From Paraburkholderia phenoliruptrix (GTDB taxonomy: Bacteria; Pseudomonadota; Gammaproteobacteria; Burkholderiales; Burkholderiaceae): a stretch of DNA of 64,000 bases. How positions within the stretch are numbered: the first letter of the stretch is position 1; every line of letters begins with the position of its first letter. The stretch spans positions 186,001 through 250,000 of the forward strand of contig NZ_JAEUAV010000001.1 in assembly GCF_019511605.1 (NCBI RefSeq), read 5' to 3'. Shown in pieces: positions 7,873-16,113 of this stretch. The notes beneath the pieces are model-generated. The model saw only the letters and a program-made list of their open reading frames with translations, ran no database searches and was not told the origin of the DNA. The translations under genes and the position numbers were made by a program.

Positions 7873-8175
7873 CTAGGCGGCAGTGCCGCGATCGGATTCC
7901 ATGCCTTCCACCCTGAACAGTCCGCTGTGCAAGATGACGCCCTCGCCGTTGTTCTGGTCAAGCGCCTCGGCGCACACCGAACGGATCCGGTTACGGCCTT
8001 TTTCGAAGGCTTCCATCAACGCGCTTTCGAGTGGAGACTCGGCGCCGAAATGATCCTCGAGCGCCTCGACGGTAATTGCGCACACAACCGGTTCGCCTTC
8101 CACGCGCGCCATGAAGCGAACGGTCAGGTTCGCGCCGTCGAAGGTCGGCTTGTCGTCGGGAAAAGTGATCTGCAT
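7873..8175 (-). CDS. DUF1488 family protein
   Basis: A 100-residue cytoplasmic protein matching DUF1488 (begins MQITFPDDKPTFDG; includes VVCAITVEALEDHFG). The family is small, widespread in proteobacteria and uncharacterised. The start at 8175 is chosen because GAGGA lies 7 nt upstream; another ATG 14 codons earlier has no ribosome site and overlaps the end of the previous gene. It follows the DUF4142 gene by 38 bp on the same strand, so the two are probably co-transcribed. Confidence 0.85.
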   Translation of the reverse strand: MQITFPDDKPTFDGANLTVRFMARVEGEPVVCAITVEALEDHFGAESPLESALMEAFEKGRNRIRSVCAEALDQNNGEGVILHSGLFRVEGMESDRGTAA

Positions 8176-8213
8176 AAGAGAGTCCTCATAGGCAGGCCGC
8201 GGCAGAATTGCGT

Positions 8214-8780
8214 TCATGATGAAGAGCCCTTCATGGTGCCGGCAAGCTGCTTCGCCATCTCGAGATGATGCTGGATGATCGGCAACGCGCGCGCGGCTGC
8301 CGCCTTCAGTTGCGAGTCGGTGCCGCTCTGGCTTTGTTGTTGGAACAGATCGACCGCCCGCTGATGCGCCTCCACGCCGATCTGCTCGACATACGCTTCG
8401 TCGAACTGCTGCCCCTTGAGCGTTTGCAACTTGCCGACGAGCGCCGAATCGGCCGCCGGCGCCGCAGGCACGCGCTTTTTCGCCGTGATCGCGGCCATGC
8501 TGCGCGCGAGTTTGGTGTGGTCCGTGATCATCTGCTGCGCGAACTTCTTCACACGCGGATCGCGCGAATTCTTTAGCGCGACCTTGCTTGCGGCAATTTC
8601 GGTAGCGTCGGATTGCGAGGCGTCCTGAATGAACTGCTGGTCCGCCGGAGAGAGGCTGGTGCCGCCCGCGGGCGCCGCGCTCGCCGGGGCGTCGCTTGCC
8701 TGCGCATACGCTGCGCCGGCCGACGCCACGCCAAGGCCCAGCGCGAGCGCCGTTACCTGGAGGGAATACCGTAGTTTCAT
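8214..8780 (-). CDS. Periplasmic DUF4142 protein
   Basis: A 188-residue exported protein: Sec signal peptide (residues 1-26, cleavage near AYA-QA), a short Ala/Pro linker, and a DUF4142 helical domain (about 43-180) with SPADQQFIQDASQSDATEIAAS, VKKFAQQMITDHTK and a late HLEMAKQL. The ferritin-like family is linked by homology to osmotic and stress responses, but its activity is unknown. RBS GGGAGAA is 5 nt before ATG. It lies 88 bp downstream of the PfpI gene and 38 bp upstream of DUF1488, which suggests a PfpI-DUF4142-DUF1488 unit. Confidence 0.88.
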   Translation of the reverse strand: MKLRYSLQVTALALGLGVASAGAAYAQASDAPASAAPAGGTSLSPADQQFIQDASQSDATEIAASKVALKNSRDPRVKKFAQQMITDHTKLARSMAAITAKKRVPAAPAADSALVGKLQTLKGQQFDEAYVEQIGVEAHQRAVDLFQQQSQSGTDSQLKAAAARALPIIQHHLEMAKQLAGTMKGSSS

Positions 8781-8868
8781 GCTTTTCTCCCTTGCTTACG
8801 GAGTCAGCGGCGCTGCCCGACCACACCCATCGCTACGCTTGCGCACAGCGCGACGCGCGTCGTGCCGC

Positions 8869-9420
8869 TCATGCTGCCTTGCGTTTCGACAGTTGCCCGA
8901 TCAGCGCCTTGTTGAAAGCGGGAATGTCGTCGGGCTTGCGGCTCGAAATCAGGTTGTTGTCTTCCACCACTTCCTGGTCGACCCACGTGCCACCCGCATT
9001 GCGAATGTCGTCCTGCAGACTCGGCCAGCTCGTCACCGTGCGGCCCTTGATGATGCCCGCCGACACCGGCAGCCAGGTGCCGTGGCAGATCACCGCGATC
9101 GGCTTGTGCGCGCTGTCGGCGGCCTTCACGAAAGCCTGCGCCTGCGGCAGTAGACGGATCGCATCGCCGTTCACCACGCCGCCGGGCAACACCACCGCGT
9201 CGTAGTCGGCGGCGGTGGCTTTGTCGAAAGTGGTGTCGACTTCGACCGCGTCGCCCTTGTCGACGTGCTTGAAGCCCTGGATCTTGCCGGGCTTCTCCGA
9301 AATCACGTGCACGGTTGCGCCGGCTTCAGCCAACGCGCGTTTGGGTTCGACCAGTTCTGCCTGCTCGAAACCATCCACTGCGAGTACCGCTACTTTCAGA
9401 CCGTCGAGGCTGTTAGCCAT
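8869..9420 (-). CDS. PfpI/DJ-1 family type 1 glutamine amidotransferase-like protein
   Basis: A 183-residue cytoplasmic protein of the PfpI/YhbO branch of the DJ-1 superfamily. The nucleophile elbow is AVICHGTW with Cys112 and His113; Glu20-region FEQAEL supplies the conserved glutamate. Family members have been described as proteases, chaperones or deglycases that repair glycated proteins and nucleotides; which applies here is not shown by sequence. RBS GGAGAGAA precedes the ATG. It probably heads a stress operon with the DUF4142 and DUF1488 genes. Confidence 0.9.
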   Translation of the reverse strand: MANSLDGLKVAVLAVDGFEQAELVEPKRALAEAGATVHVISEKPGKIQGFKHVDKGDAVEVDTTFDKATAADYDAVVLPGGVVNGDAIRLLPQAQAFVKAADSAHKPIAVICHGTWLPVSAGIIKGRTVTSWPSLQDDIRNAGGTWVDQEVVEDNNLISSRKPDDIPAFNKALIGQLSKRKAA

Positions 9421-9529
9421 CTGTTCTCTCCTTCATTGAAACGCGGGGCTGCGTGCGGGACGCGAGCCCTCGTCGTTAGCTGTTCATCAATCCGGGTGGA
9501 GCAAGGCATGTGCCTGCCCCGCACGTTGT

Positions 9530-9567
9530 TGGTGTCGCGCCCTGGTGTCGCGCCCTGGTGTCGGCCC
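9530..9567. repeat. 13-bp tandem repeat, three units
   Basis: Two perfect units of TGGTGTCGCGCCC (9530-9555) and a third, slightly shortened one, in the gap between the PfpI gene and the acidic-protein gene. No function is evident. Confidence 0.8.
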
Positions 9568-9633
9568 TATGACGCGCCAGGCGCCGGCCGCAGCGCAATG
9601 CGAAGCCGACCGCACAGCGGCGACGCGAACGGT

Positions 9634-9978
9634 CTAGAGGCCGCTCGGGTCCTCGTCGAGACCGTCGTCGTCCGCCGCTTCCGGCGGGTTCACGACGCGA
9701 TCCGGTTCGATGTCGCGATCCGGGTCGAGCGTCGAATCGCCGTCGGCCGCGGCGCGTTCGCCGGTCCCGGCGCGGTCGGTGTCGCTCGCGAGTTCAAGCT
9801 CACCGGTTTCCAGCGCGTGATTGTCGAGTTCCGTATCGACGTCGAACTCATGGCGCTTCTGGCCCGCGACGTCGCTGCCGCTATCGGACGAATCGCTCGG
9901 TCCCAACGTGCCCGTCGTGCCGGAGGTTTGCTTCACGACCTGTTGCGGCTCTTCATCGGGATTCAGCGTGCTGCTCAT
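9634..9978 (-). CDS. Small, very acidic hypothetical protein
   Basis: A 114-residue protein starting MSSTLNPDEEPQQ. It is dominated by Asp, Glu, Ser and Thr with almost no hydrophobic core, so it is probably intrinsically disordered. Motif-like patches include LDPDRDIEPDRVVNPPE and a C-terminal acidic run (AADDDGLDEDPSGL). An AGGAGAG ribosome site 4 nt before the ATG at 9976-9978 fixes the start; the frame opens further upstream with unlikely residues. It is divergent from topoisomerase IB. No family is recognised. Confidence 0.65.
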   Translation of the reverse strand: MSSTLNPDEEPQQVVKQTSGTTGTLGPSDSSDSGSDVAGQKRHEFDVDTELDNHALETGELELASDTDRAGTGERAAADGDSTLDPDRDIEPDRVVNPPEAADDDGLDEDPSGL

Positions 9979-10148
9979 GGCGCTCTCCTGTGTTGGTTGA
10001 TGGGCGGATGGATACGTGAGGTTGATCGCAAGGACTGTTCCGCGCGCGCACGTCGCGGCCTTGCGGCGATGCAGCGGCCAGGCACCGCCCTTGCTCCGGG
10101 CCATCACTGGCGCAACGCGCTTCACGCTTGAAAGTTCTACCTGCGAAG

Positions 10149-11516
10149 ATGCCTACGACCAACAGCACGACACCCAACGCTCACGCGCCGGCCGACGACG
10201 CCGCGAAGCAGGCCGCCGCGACGACGATGCCGCCCGGCTTGCGCCACGCGGACGACAGCAAGCCCGGCTACACGCGCAAGCGCGAGAAAGACGGCTTCGC
10301 GTATTTCGACGTCGAAGGAAAGCGCATAGAAGACGAAGCGGAAATCCAGCGCATCAATTCGCTCGCGATTCCGCCCGCCTATGAAGACGTGTGGATCTGC
10401 CCCGACCCGCGCGGCCACATTCAGGCAACCGGCCGCGATACGCGCGGCCGCAAGCAATACCGTTATCACCCGCGCTGGCGCGAAACGCGCGACGCGGACA
10501 AATACGAACGCATGCGGGAGTTCGGCCGCGCATTGCCGAAGATTCGCGCGCGCGTGGCGCGCGATCTCGAACTGCCCGGCATGCCTTGCGACAAGGTGAT
10601 GGCCGCCGTGGTGCGGCTGCTGGACACGACGCTCGTGCGCATCGGCAGCGTCGAGTACGCGCGCGAGAATCAGTCCTACGGATTGACGACGCTGCGCAAA
10701 AAACACGTGAAGGTCGAAGCGGGACAAGTGCGCTTCAAGTTTCGCGGCAAAAGCGGCATTGAGCATGACGTCACCGTCGACGACGCGCGCGTCAAGCGCA
10801 TCGTGCGACGTTGCGCGGAACTGCCGGGGCACGACCTGTTCCAGTATCTCGATGACGAAGGCAACCGCCGTACCGTCGGCTCCGCCGACATCAACGATTA
10901 TCTGCGCCGCGCAAGCGGCGCTGATTTCACCGCGAAGGACTACCGGACATGGGCAGGCAGCGTCTACGCGCTCGCCACGCTGCGGCGCCTCGTCTGCGAG
11001 AGCGCCGCTGAAGCGCGGCGCCATATCGTGGCCACCGTCAAGGAGGTAGCGGGCCTGCTGCGCAACACGCCAGCCGTATGCCGGCGCTGCTATATCCACC
11101 CTGCTGTGATCAGCGCCTTCGAGGCGGACGAATTGCAGAGCCTGCCTCCTGGCCAGTCCAGACGTGGCCTGAAAGTGGACGAAGTGGCGTTTGCCGCATT
11201 ACTCGCGCACGCGGAAAAACGCGCGGCGAAACTCGCACGTCAGGCGGGCGCGAAAGGGCGCAAGCTGCGCGAAGCACAAGAGGCGGACAGCATCAACGGC
11301 TCCATTTCGACCTTGCTGCAGAAGTCGCGTGCGATCCGCAAGGAAGCGAACAAGGCGGCGCTGAAGGCAGGCGCGAAAACCGCCCGCCAGGGCCGTGGCA
11401 AAGCCGCCGCGAAAGCCGGCGTGCAAGGCGAAGCCGAAGCGGGAATCAAGGCTCGCGCACGCAGTTCGCGGCGCGCCGCTGCCGCGCCGGCCGCGGACAA
11501 ACCGGCTGCAGGCTGA
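10149..11516 (+). CDS. DNA topoisomerase IB (poxvirus/bacterial type)
   Basis: A 455-residue type IB topoisomerase that relaxes supercoils through a 3'-phosphotyrosyl intermediate. The N-terminal lobe holds IPPAYEDVWICPDPRGHIQATG (about 74-95). The catalytic domain shows RIGSVEYARENQSYGLTTL, KFRGKSGIEH, DYRTWAGSV and the active-site tyrosine Y315 in CRRCYIHPAV. After about residue 400 comes a Lys/Arg/Ala-rich disordered tail (KAAAKAG, SSRRAAAAP) longer than in short bacterial homologues; it could bind DNA non-specifically. The ATG at 10149 is preferred over an upstream TTG. It lies among stress-type genes. Confidence 0.93.
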   Translation: MPTTNSTTPNAHAPADDAAKQAAATTMPPGLRHADDSKPGYTRKREKDGFAYFDVEGKRIEDEAEIQRINSLAIPPAYEDVWICPDPRGHIQATGRDTRGRKQYRYHPRWRETRDADKYERMREFGRALPKIRARVARDLELPGMPCDKVMAAVVRLLDTTLVRIGSVEYARENQSYGLTTLRKKHVKVEAGQVRFKFRGKSGIEHDVTVDDARVKRIVRRCAELPGHDLFQYLDDEGNRRTVGSADINDYLRRASGADFTAKDYRTWAGSVYALATLRRLVCESAAEARRHIVATVKEVAGLLRNTPAVCRRCYIHPAVISAFEADELQSLPPGQSRRGLKVDEVAFAALLAHAEKRAAKLARQAGAKGRKLREAQEADSINGSISTLLQKSRAIRKEANKAALKAGAKTARQGRGKAAAKAGVQGEAEAGIKARARSSRRAAAAPAADKPAAG

Positions 11517-11661
11517 GCCGCTGTCACCACCGCGCGCCGCCGGGGCGGCAGCACGCCTGCGCGCACACGTGCGTGCACGTTGTTGTAAAGCCGCGCGGCA
11601 GTCCACGAGGAACGCGCGTTGCTTCACCGTCATCACCCTTAACCTGCGAAGGAGGCAAATC

Positions 11662-12177
11662 ATGGTCATGCAAAGTCAGACGCAACGCATGCAAGGAGCA
11701 CGTATCGTCGGTAAAGGCAGTGCAACGGCGGAAGGCCCCGGCCCGGACGTCATGGCCGCAGACACGCTCGACGACAACCGCGTCCTCAGCAGCGACGGCG
11801 AGGACATCGGCAAGATCAAGGACATCATGCTCGACGTGCGCTCGGGCCGCATTGCGTATGCGGTGCTTTCGAGCGGCGGCTTCCTCGGCATCGGCGACAA
11901 GCTGCTCGCCATTCCGTGGCAAGCGCTCACGCTCGACACTGAACAGAAGTGCTTCGTGCTGAACATGCCGGCCGAAAGCGTGAAGAACGCGCCGGGGTTC
12001 GACAAGGACCACTGGCCGTCGATGGCGGATGAAACGTGGGCCACCTCGGTACACCAGTACTACGGCAGCGAGCCGTACTGGAGCCGCGACCGCTTCGACC
12101 TGCGCGACGACACGCGCATCGGCGACATTCCGGCGGGCTCGTCGGACGCGCCCGAAGCCGGCGGAGTCAAGCTGTAA
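11662..12177 (+). CDS. PRC-barrel domain protein
   Basis: A 171-residue soluble protein. One PRC-barrel (about residues 30-105: DNRVLSSDGEDIGKIKDIMLDVRSGRIAYAVLSSGGFLGIGDKLLAIPW) is followed by a tail rich in aromatic and acidic residues (DKDHWPSMADETWATSVHQYYG). PRC-barrels are small beta-barrels in photosynthetic reaction centre H subunits and RimM; the stand-alone stress-associated forms are uncharacterised. RBS AAGGAGG lies 7 nt before the ATG at 11662. It is 145 bp downstream of topoisomerase IB on the same strand. Confidence 0.9.
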   Translation: MVMQSQTQRMQGARIVGKGSATAEGPGPDVMAADTLDDNRVLSSDGEDIGKIKDIMLDVRSGRIAYAVLSSGGFLGIGDKLLAIPWQALTLDTEQKCFVLNMPAESVKNAPGFDKDHWPSMADETWATSVHQYYGSEPYWSRDRFDLRDDTRIGDIPAGSSDAPEAGGVKL

Positions 12178-12392
12178 TTCGCAATCCGCGGCGAGTGCGT
12201 GAAGCGAATTCCGTCTCGGTTCTGCCGGTTTAGGTTCTACCTGGATGCGCGCTTCGCGCTGCTTGCCGACACGGCGCCGGCCGCCCCGCGCGGCGACCGG
12301 CGCGCTGACTTCTATTACCAGCAGCCTCGTGAGCCACAAGAGGCGAGCGGGCACAGCCGGGCCACCCGGCACCCGAAAGGGAGGCGGCTCTC

Positions 12393-12803
12393 ATGGCCAC
12401 CAGCAAAACCACCAGTAAAGCTAAGCGCCCGCAGGCGCGCGGCAAGTCCGGACGACCGCCGCGACAGCGCCATGCGCAGGCGCATGCCGCGCAACAACGC
12501 AAGGCGGCAAGTACCGGCGGCGGCAAACGCCCGCGCAAGTGGTCGCATCATGTGATGGAAACGAGCGACGCGATGGACCTACAGCCCGACATCTTCAAGA
12601 ACGCGAACGCTGAAGAAATTGCACAGTCGCTCAAACAGTCGTCGACGAAAAGCCGGCGACGCAAAGGCACACCGTTTCAATCGGCAATGTCGATGCTCAA
12701 CTTCTACATCAACCGCGCGGGCCGAAACCTGCCGAAGACTCGCCGCGCAACGTTGGAGCAAGCCAAGCGCAAACTGCGCGAAGCATTTGGACGCGCGCCG
12801 TAA
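12393..12803 (+). CDS. DUF3175 domain protein
   Basis: A 136-residue basic protein. The first 48 residues are Lys/Arg/Gln/Ala-rich and probably disordered. The remainder matches DUF3175 (KWSHHVMETSDAMDLQP, KNANAEEIAQSLKQS, FQSAMSMLNFYINRAGRNL). The basic tail and small size suggest nucleic-acid association, but this is inference and the family has no assigned function. RBS GGGAGG precedes the ATG by 8 nt. It is the last gene of the stress-type cluster. Confidence 0.85.
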   Translation: MATSKTTSKAKRPQARGKSGRPPRQRHAQAHAAQQRKAASTGGGKRPRKWSHHVMETSDAMDLQPDIFKNANAEEIAQSLKQSSTKSRRRKGTPFQSAMSMLNFYINRAGRNLPKTRRATLEQAKRKLREAFGRAP

Positions 12804-12810
12804 GGTGTTG

Positions 12811-12910
12811 TCGGGTGCACGCGGGTGCATACGGTTGCATTCCGTCGCATGCAGTTGCACGGTTGCATCCGGTTGCATGTGATTGCATCCGCTCGCATCG
12901 GGTTCCGCAC
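12811..12910. repeat. About ten phased TTGCAT-like repeats with 10-bp period
   Basis: Hexamers of the form (G/T)(T/C)GCA(T/C) occur at 12815, 12825, 12835, 12845, 12855, 12863, 12873, 12883 and 12893, with a degenerate copy near 12905. Spacing is 10 bp except for one 8-bp step. The array lies between the DUF3175 stop and the antiporter start and does not encode a plausible protein. Confidence 0.8.
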
Positions 12911-13062
12911 TCGCCCGCCGCCATTCACTCAGTGCAGTCGCGTGCAGCTTCATGTACGCCCTGACGCGAGCCATGCGCCTGCCAGCGTTCGCGTGACGCG
13001 TTCGGGGCGGCGCCCCTTCACCCGGCCTGCCGTGCACAGCTCGCACGGCCGGCCTCGACCGG

Positions 13063-14388
13063 ATGCACATGCACGAAACATACTGGTTTCTGATCGTCGG
13101 CGCGGTGTTGGTCTTCATGGGCATAGCCGCGACGACATTGCGCCGCCTCCCCGTGAGCGCCGCGATGGTTTATGTCGCGGTCGGCTACGGACTCGGGCCG
13201 CCGGGCCTTGATCTGCTGCACCTCGACATGATCGCCGACGCCCACCTGCTGCGCATGCTCACCGAAGTCGCGCTGCTGGTTTCGCTGTTCGCGATCGGCC
13301 TGCGTTTGCGCGTGGGCATCCTGGACCGGCTGTGGACCGTGCCGCTGCGCCTGGGCTTTCTGGCGATGCTCGCCACCGTGCCGCTGCTCGCGCTTTTCTG
13401 CGTGTATGTGCTTCACCTGGGCTGGGGGCCCGCGATCCTGCTCGCCGCGATTCTCGCGCCCACCGATCCGGTGCTCGCTCACGACGTGCAGGTGCACGAC
13501 CCCGGCGACCACGATTTGCTGCGCTTTGCGCTCTCCGGCGAAGGCGGCCTGAACGACGGCATTGCGTTGCCGTTCGCGATGATCGGCCTTGCGTTCTGCG
13601 CGCTGCCGGGAGCCGGCGCTGGCGACGTGCTGAATCTGAAGCTCGCGGGCACTGCCGCATGGGGCGTGCTGGGTGCGCTCGCAATTGGCGGTCTGCTCGG
13701 CTGGGGGACGACGCACGCGGTCGCGTGGCTGCGCACGCGCCACGCGCATGCACTCGGGCTCGAGGGATTTTTTGCGCTGGGCCTGATCGGCCTCTCGTTC
13801 GGCGCCGCGCAGCTCGCGCAAACCTACGGCTTTCTCGCCGTGTTCGCGGCGGGGGTGTCGATGCGCCGAGTCGAACATCGCGCGAGCGGCGGCACCTCGC
13901 CGCGCGAAGCAATCGGCACCATCGACTCGGCGGATGTGGAAGCGACCGCGTCCGACCCCGACAAGGCCCACGCGTTCATGACCGAGTCCGTGCTCGGCTT
14001 CACGATCGAGCTGGAGCGCATCGCGGAAGTCGTCATCATGGCGATGGTCGGCAACGTGCTTTCCACGCTGAACGCGCCGATCTTCACCTGGTCCGCGCTC
14101 GCGCTCATCGTTGCGCTGTTCTTCGCGGTGCGGCCCGCGTCGGTGGAGTTGTCGCTGTTCGGCTCGGCCGCTTCGCCGACGCAACGGCGCCTGATGAGCT
14201 GGTTCGGCATTCGCGGCGTGGGCTCGTTCTATTACCTCGCGTATGCGCTCGAACACGGACCGGTCGCCGACATCACACCGCTGGTGCCGCTCGCGCTGGC
14301 GGTCGTCACCGCTTCTGTCGTGATTCACGGCGTGTCTTCGACGCCGCTCATGAACCGTTACCGGCGGCTGCGCCGTCGCGAACGGTAG
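13063..14388 (+). CDS. Cation:proton antiporter (CPA1/NhaP type)
   Basis: A 441-residue inner-membrane protein with about 11-12 hydrophobic helices. The conserved APTDPVLAHDVQV stretch (about residues 137-149) and GEGGLNDGIALPFA (about 161-174, the ND pair) match the ion-binding core of CPA1 Na+/H+ or K+/H+ exchangers. A charged loop near residues 270-310 precedes a final membrane block. It would exchange protons for monovalent cations and support pH or salt tolerance. It is followed by a FUSC-type membrane protein 75 bp downstream on the same strand. Confidence 0.9.
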   Translation: MHMHETYWFLIVGAVLVFMGIAATTLRRLPVSAAMVYVAVGYGLGPPGLDLLHLDMIADAHLLRMLTEVALLVSLFAIGLRLRVGILDRLWTVPLRLGFLAMLATVPLLALFCVYVLHLGWGPAILLAAILAPTDPVLAHDVQVHDPGDHDLLRFALSGEGGLNDGIALPFAMIGLAFCALPGAGAGDVLNLKLAGTAAWGVLGALAIGGLLGWGTTHAVAWLRTRHAHALGLEGFFALGLIGLSFGAAQLAQTYGFLAVFAAGVSMRRVEHRASGGTSPREAIGTIDSADVEATASDPDKAHAFMTESVLGFTIELERIAEVVIMAMVGNVLSTLNAPIFTWSALALIVALFFAVRPASVELSLFGSAASPTQRRLMSWFGIRGVGSFYYLAYALEHGPVADITPLVPLALAVVTASVVIHGVSSTPLMNRYRRLRRRER

Positions 14389-14463
14389 AATACGAGCGCC
14401 CTTGCGCCGCTTGCGCGAACCGCCTTGCTGCTTCGCGAGGGGCCTTTGCCACTTCGCTTGCCG

Positions 14464-15033
14464 ATGACCTCTTCCGACCCAGCGCACACAAGGCGCAGAA
14501 GCGCCGGCGAATCACTGTTCGCCTTCCTGAAGTCACTGCCGTTCGCCGAGCGGCTCGCCGAAGGCAGTTTGATGGCCTTCCAGGCCGTGGCGGGCGCAAG
14601 CCTCGCGTTCGGCATCGGCCGCATGCTGCACACCGAGCAGGCGTTCTGGGCCGCGATCACCGCGATTGCCGTGAGCCAGCACAGCTATATCGACACCCGC
14701 AAGCTGTCGCGCGACCAGTTCATCGGCGCGATGGTGGGCGGCGTGTGCGGACTCGCGGGCGCGACCCTCGGTCATGGCTATTTCGCAGCGTATGCGGCGA
14801 CGGTGGCGGCGGCTATCGTGATCTGCTGGGTCGTCAACGTGGGCAGCGCGGCGCGGCTGGGCGGCATTACCGCGACCATCATGCTGCTGGTGCCGGGCAT
14901 CGGCCCGGCATGGGACAAGGCATTGCTGCGCCTTGGCGAAGTCACGCTCGGCACGGTGTGCGCGCTGCTCGTGGCGTGGCTGATCTCGGTCGCGGAAAAG
15001 CACTGGTCGGGCGCCGACCGCGACACGCGTTAG
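14464..15033 (+). CDS. FUSC-family inner membrane protein
   Basis: A 189-residue membrane protein with five or six predicted helices after a short polar N-terminus. The FUSC_2-like core (about 45-175) includes QAFWAAITAIAVSQHSYIDTR and GGVCGLAGATLGHG. Larger relatives act as aromatic acid or fusaric acid exporters; this short form has only the membrane half, so its substrate is unknown. ATG at 14464 is chosen over an in-frame TTG 13 codons upstream. It may be co-transcribed with the antiporter. Its end lies 13 bp from the end of the convergent AraC gene. Confidence 0.82.
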   Translation: MTSSDPAHTRRRSAGESLFAFLKSLPFAERLAEGSLMAFQAVAGASLAFGIGRMLHTEQAFWAAITAIAVSQHSYIDTRKLSRDQFIGAMVGGVCGLAGATLGHGYFAAYAATVAAAIVICWVVNVGSAARLGGITATIMLLVPGIGPAWDKALLRLGEVTLGTVCALLVAWLISVAEKHWSGADRDTR

Positions 15034-15046
15034 GCCGCGCGTCGCT

Positions 15047-16021
15047 TCATGCCGCAGCGGCCGGCGCGCCGTTGTGCGGCAACCGCCGGTAGCGCCCCGG
15101 CGTCACGCCGACGTGCTGCTGGAACGCCTTGCCGAATGCCGCTTCAGATTGATAACCCACCGCCTCGCCGACTTCCGCCGCGCTTCGTTGGGTCCGGCGC
15201 AGCAGATCGCAAGCGATCGTCATGCGAATCTGCGTGAGGAAATCCATCACGGTCATGCCGGCGCGTTCGTTGAAACGCCGGGCGTAAGTGGCGCGCGACA
15301 TCGCCGCAAGCTCGCCGAGTTCGGCGATGGTCCAGGGCCGCTCTGGCGCCGCCAACATGCCTTGCACCGACGCAGCAAGACGCGCGTCGGCAAGCAGTGC
15401 GAGCATGCCGGGGGCTGAACCGGCCTCATCGCCATGCACGCGCAGCGCCATGGTGAAGAGCGCCTGGCTCAATGCGGTGACGATGGCAAGCGCGCCGGGC
15501 CGGCGTTGTCCGGCTTCGTCGCGCATGAGACCGATGAGCGCCTGTAACGGGCCGAGCGCGTGCGCTCCGCCGAGCGACACGCGAAACGGATCGGGCAGCG
15601 CGTTCAGCAGCAAGGCCGAAGAACCTGGCGTGTAGACGAAGCGGCCGCACAGCAGGTCGAGGTCGGCGCCGTTCAACAGTTCGCCGGCCGGAGGTTGGCC
15701 GGCTGCGGCGGCGTGGTTGCTCTTGATCGGCAGCAGACCGTCGTGGCCCGTCACGAGTGGCGCAGTGCTCGTGCCGCGCTTCGTATCTCGCACGCGGTGC
15801 GCGGTGCCGCGCGGGAACAGCACGAAATCGCCGGCGCGCAGCGGCACTGGCCCACCGTCTGCCGTCTCGATCACGCACTCGCCTTCCAGCACCAGATGAA
15901 ACGGCGCGATGCCCGCCTCCATCGGCGCGTGGTCTACGTCGAATGCGCCGCTCAGCAGGCAGCGCAGATCGAGGCTGGCCTGCGGCCGGGCGAGGTCCAG
16001 CAATCGGCTAAGCGTGTCCAT
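15047..16021 (-). CDS. AraC family transcriptional regulator with cupin sensor domain
   Basis: A 324-residue regulator. The N-terminal cupin (about 1-190, with FHLVLEGECVIETADG and LRAGDFVLFPRGTAHRV) is followed by two helix-turn-helix motifs (about 215-315; SRATYARRFNERAGMTVMDFL and VGEAVGYQSEAAFGKAFQQHVGVTPGRYRR). It is divergent from a broken carboxymuconolactone decarboxylase gene. In related genomes such cupin-AraC genes often sit next to an AhpD-like or CMD gene they control, so the target here may be lost. Confidence 0.9.
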   Translation of the reverse strand: MDTLSRLLDLARPQASLDLRCLLSGAFDVDHAPMEAGIAPFHLVLEGECVIETADGGPVPLRAGDFVLFPRGTAHRVRDTKRGTSTAPLVTGHDGLLPIKSNHAAAAGQPPAGELLNGADLDLLCGRFVYTPGSSALLLNALPDPFRVSLGGAHALGPLQALIGLMRDEAGQRRPGALAIVTALSQALFTMALRVHGDEAGSAPGMLALLADARLAASVQGMLAAPERPWTIAELGELAAMSRATYARRFNERAGMTVMDFLTQIRMTIACDLLRRTQRSAAEVGEAVGYQSEAAFGKAFQQHVGVTPGRYRRLPHNGAPAAAA

Positions 16022-16113
16022 GAGACTCCCGCGCTAAAAGTTGAGCGAGGCGAGTATTCAGGATATCGCCGCCGGGCGCAATACTTTGTCCAACTACGCG
16101 GGCAACCGCCGGC

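Noticed and set aside
8236..8826. Upstream 200 codons of the long minus-strand frame containing the DUF1488 gene
   Set aside because: This part overlaps the DUF4142 gene in another frame; only the last 100 codons match a family and have a ribosome site.
10137..11099. 320-codon minus-strand frame inside topoisomerase IB
   Set aside because: No ribosome site or family, complementary to conserved catalytic sequence.
12811..12910. CRISPR-like array
   Set aside because: Units are about 10 bp with no spacers and no cas genes nearby; it is a phased tandem array instead.
13018..14487. 489-codon minus-strand frame antisense to the antiporter
   Set aside because: Composition is Arg/Gln/His-rich shadow; the plus frame encodes a coherent membrane protein.
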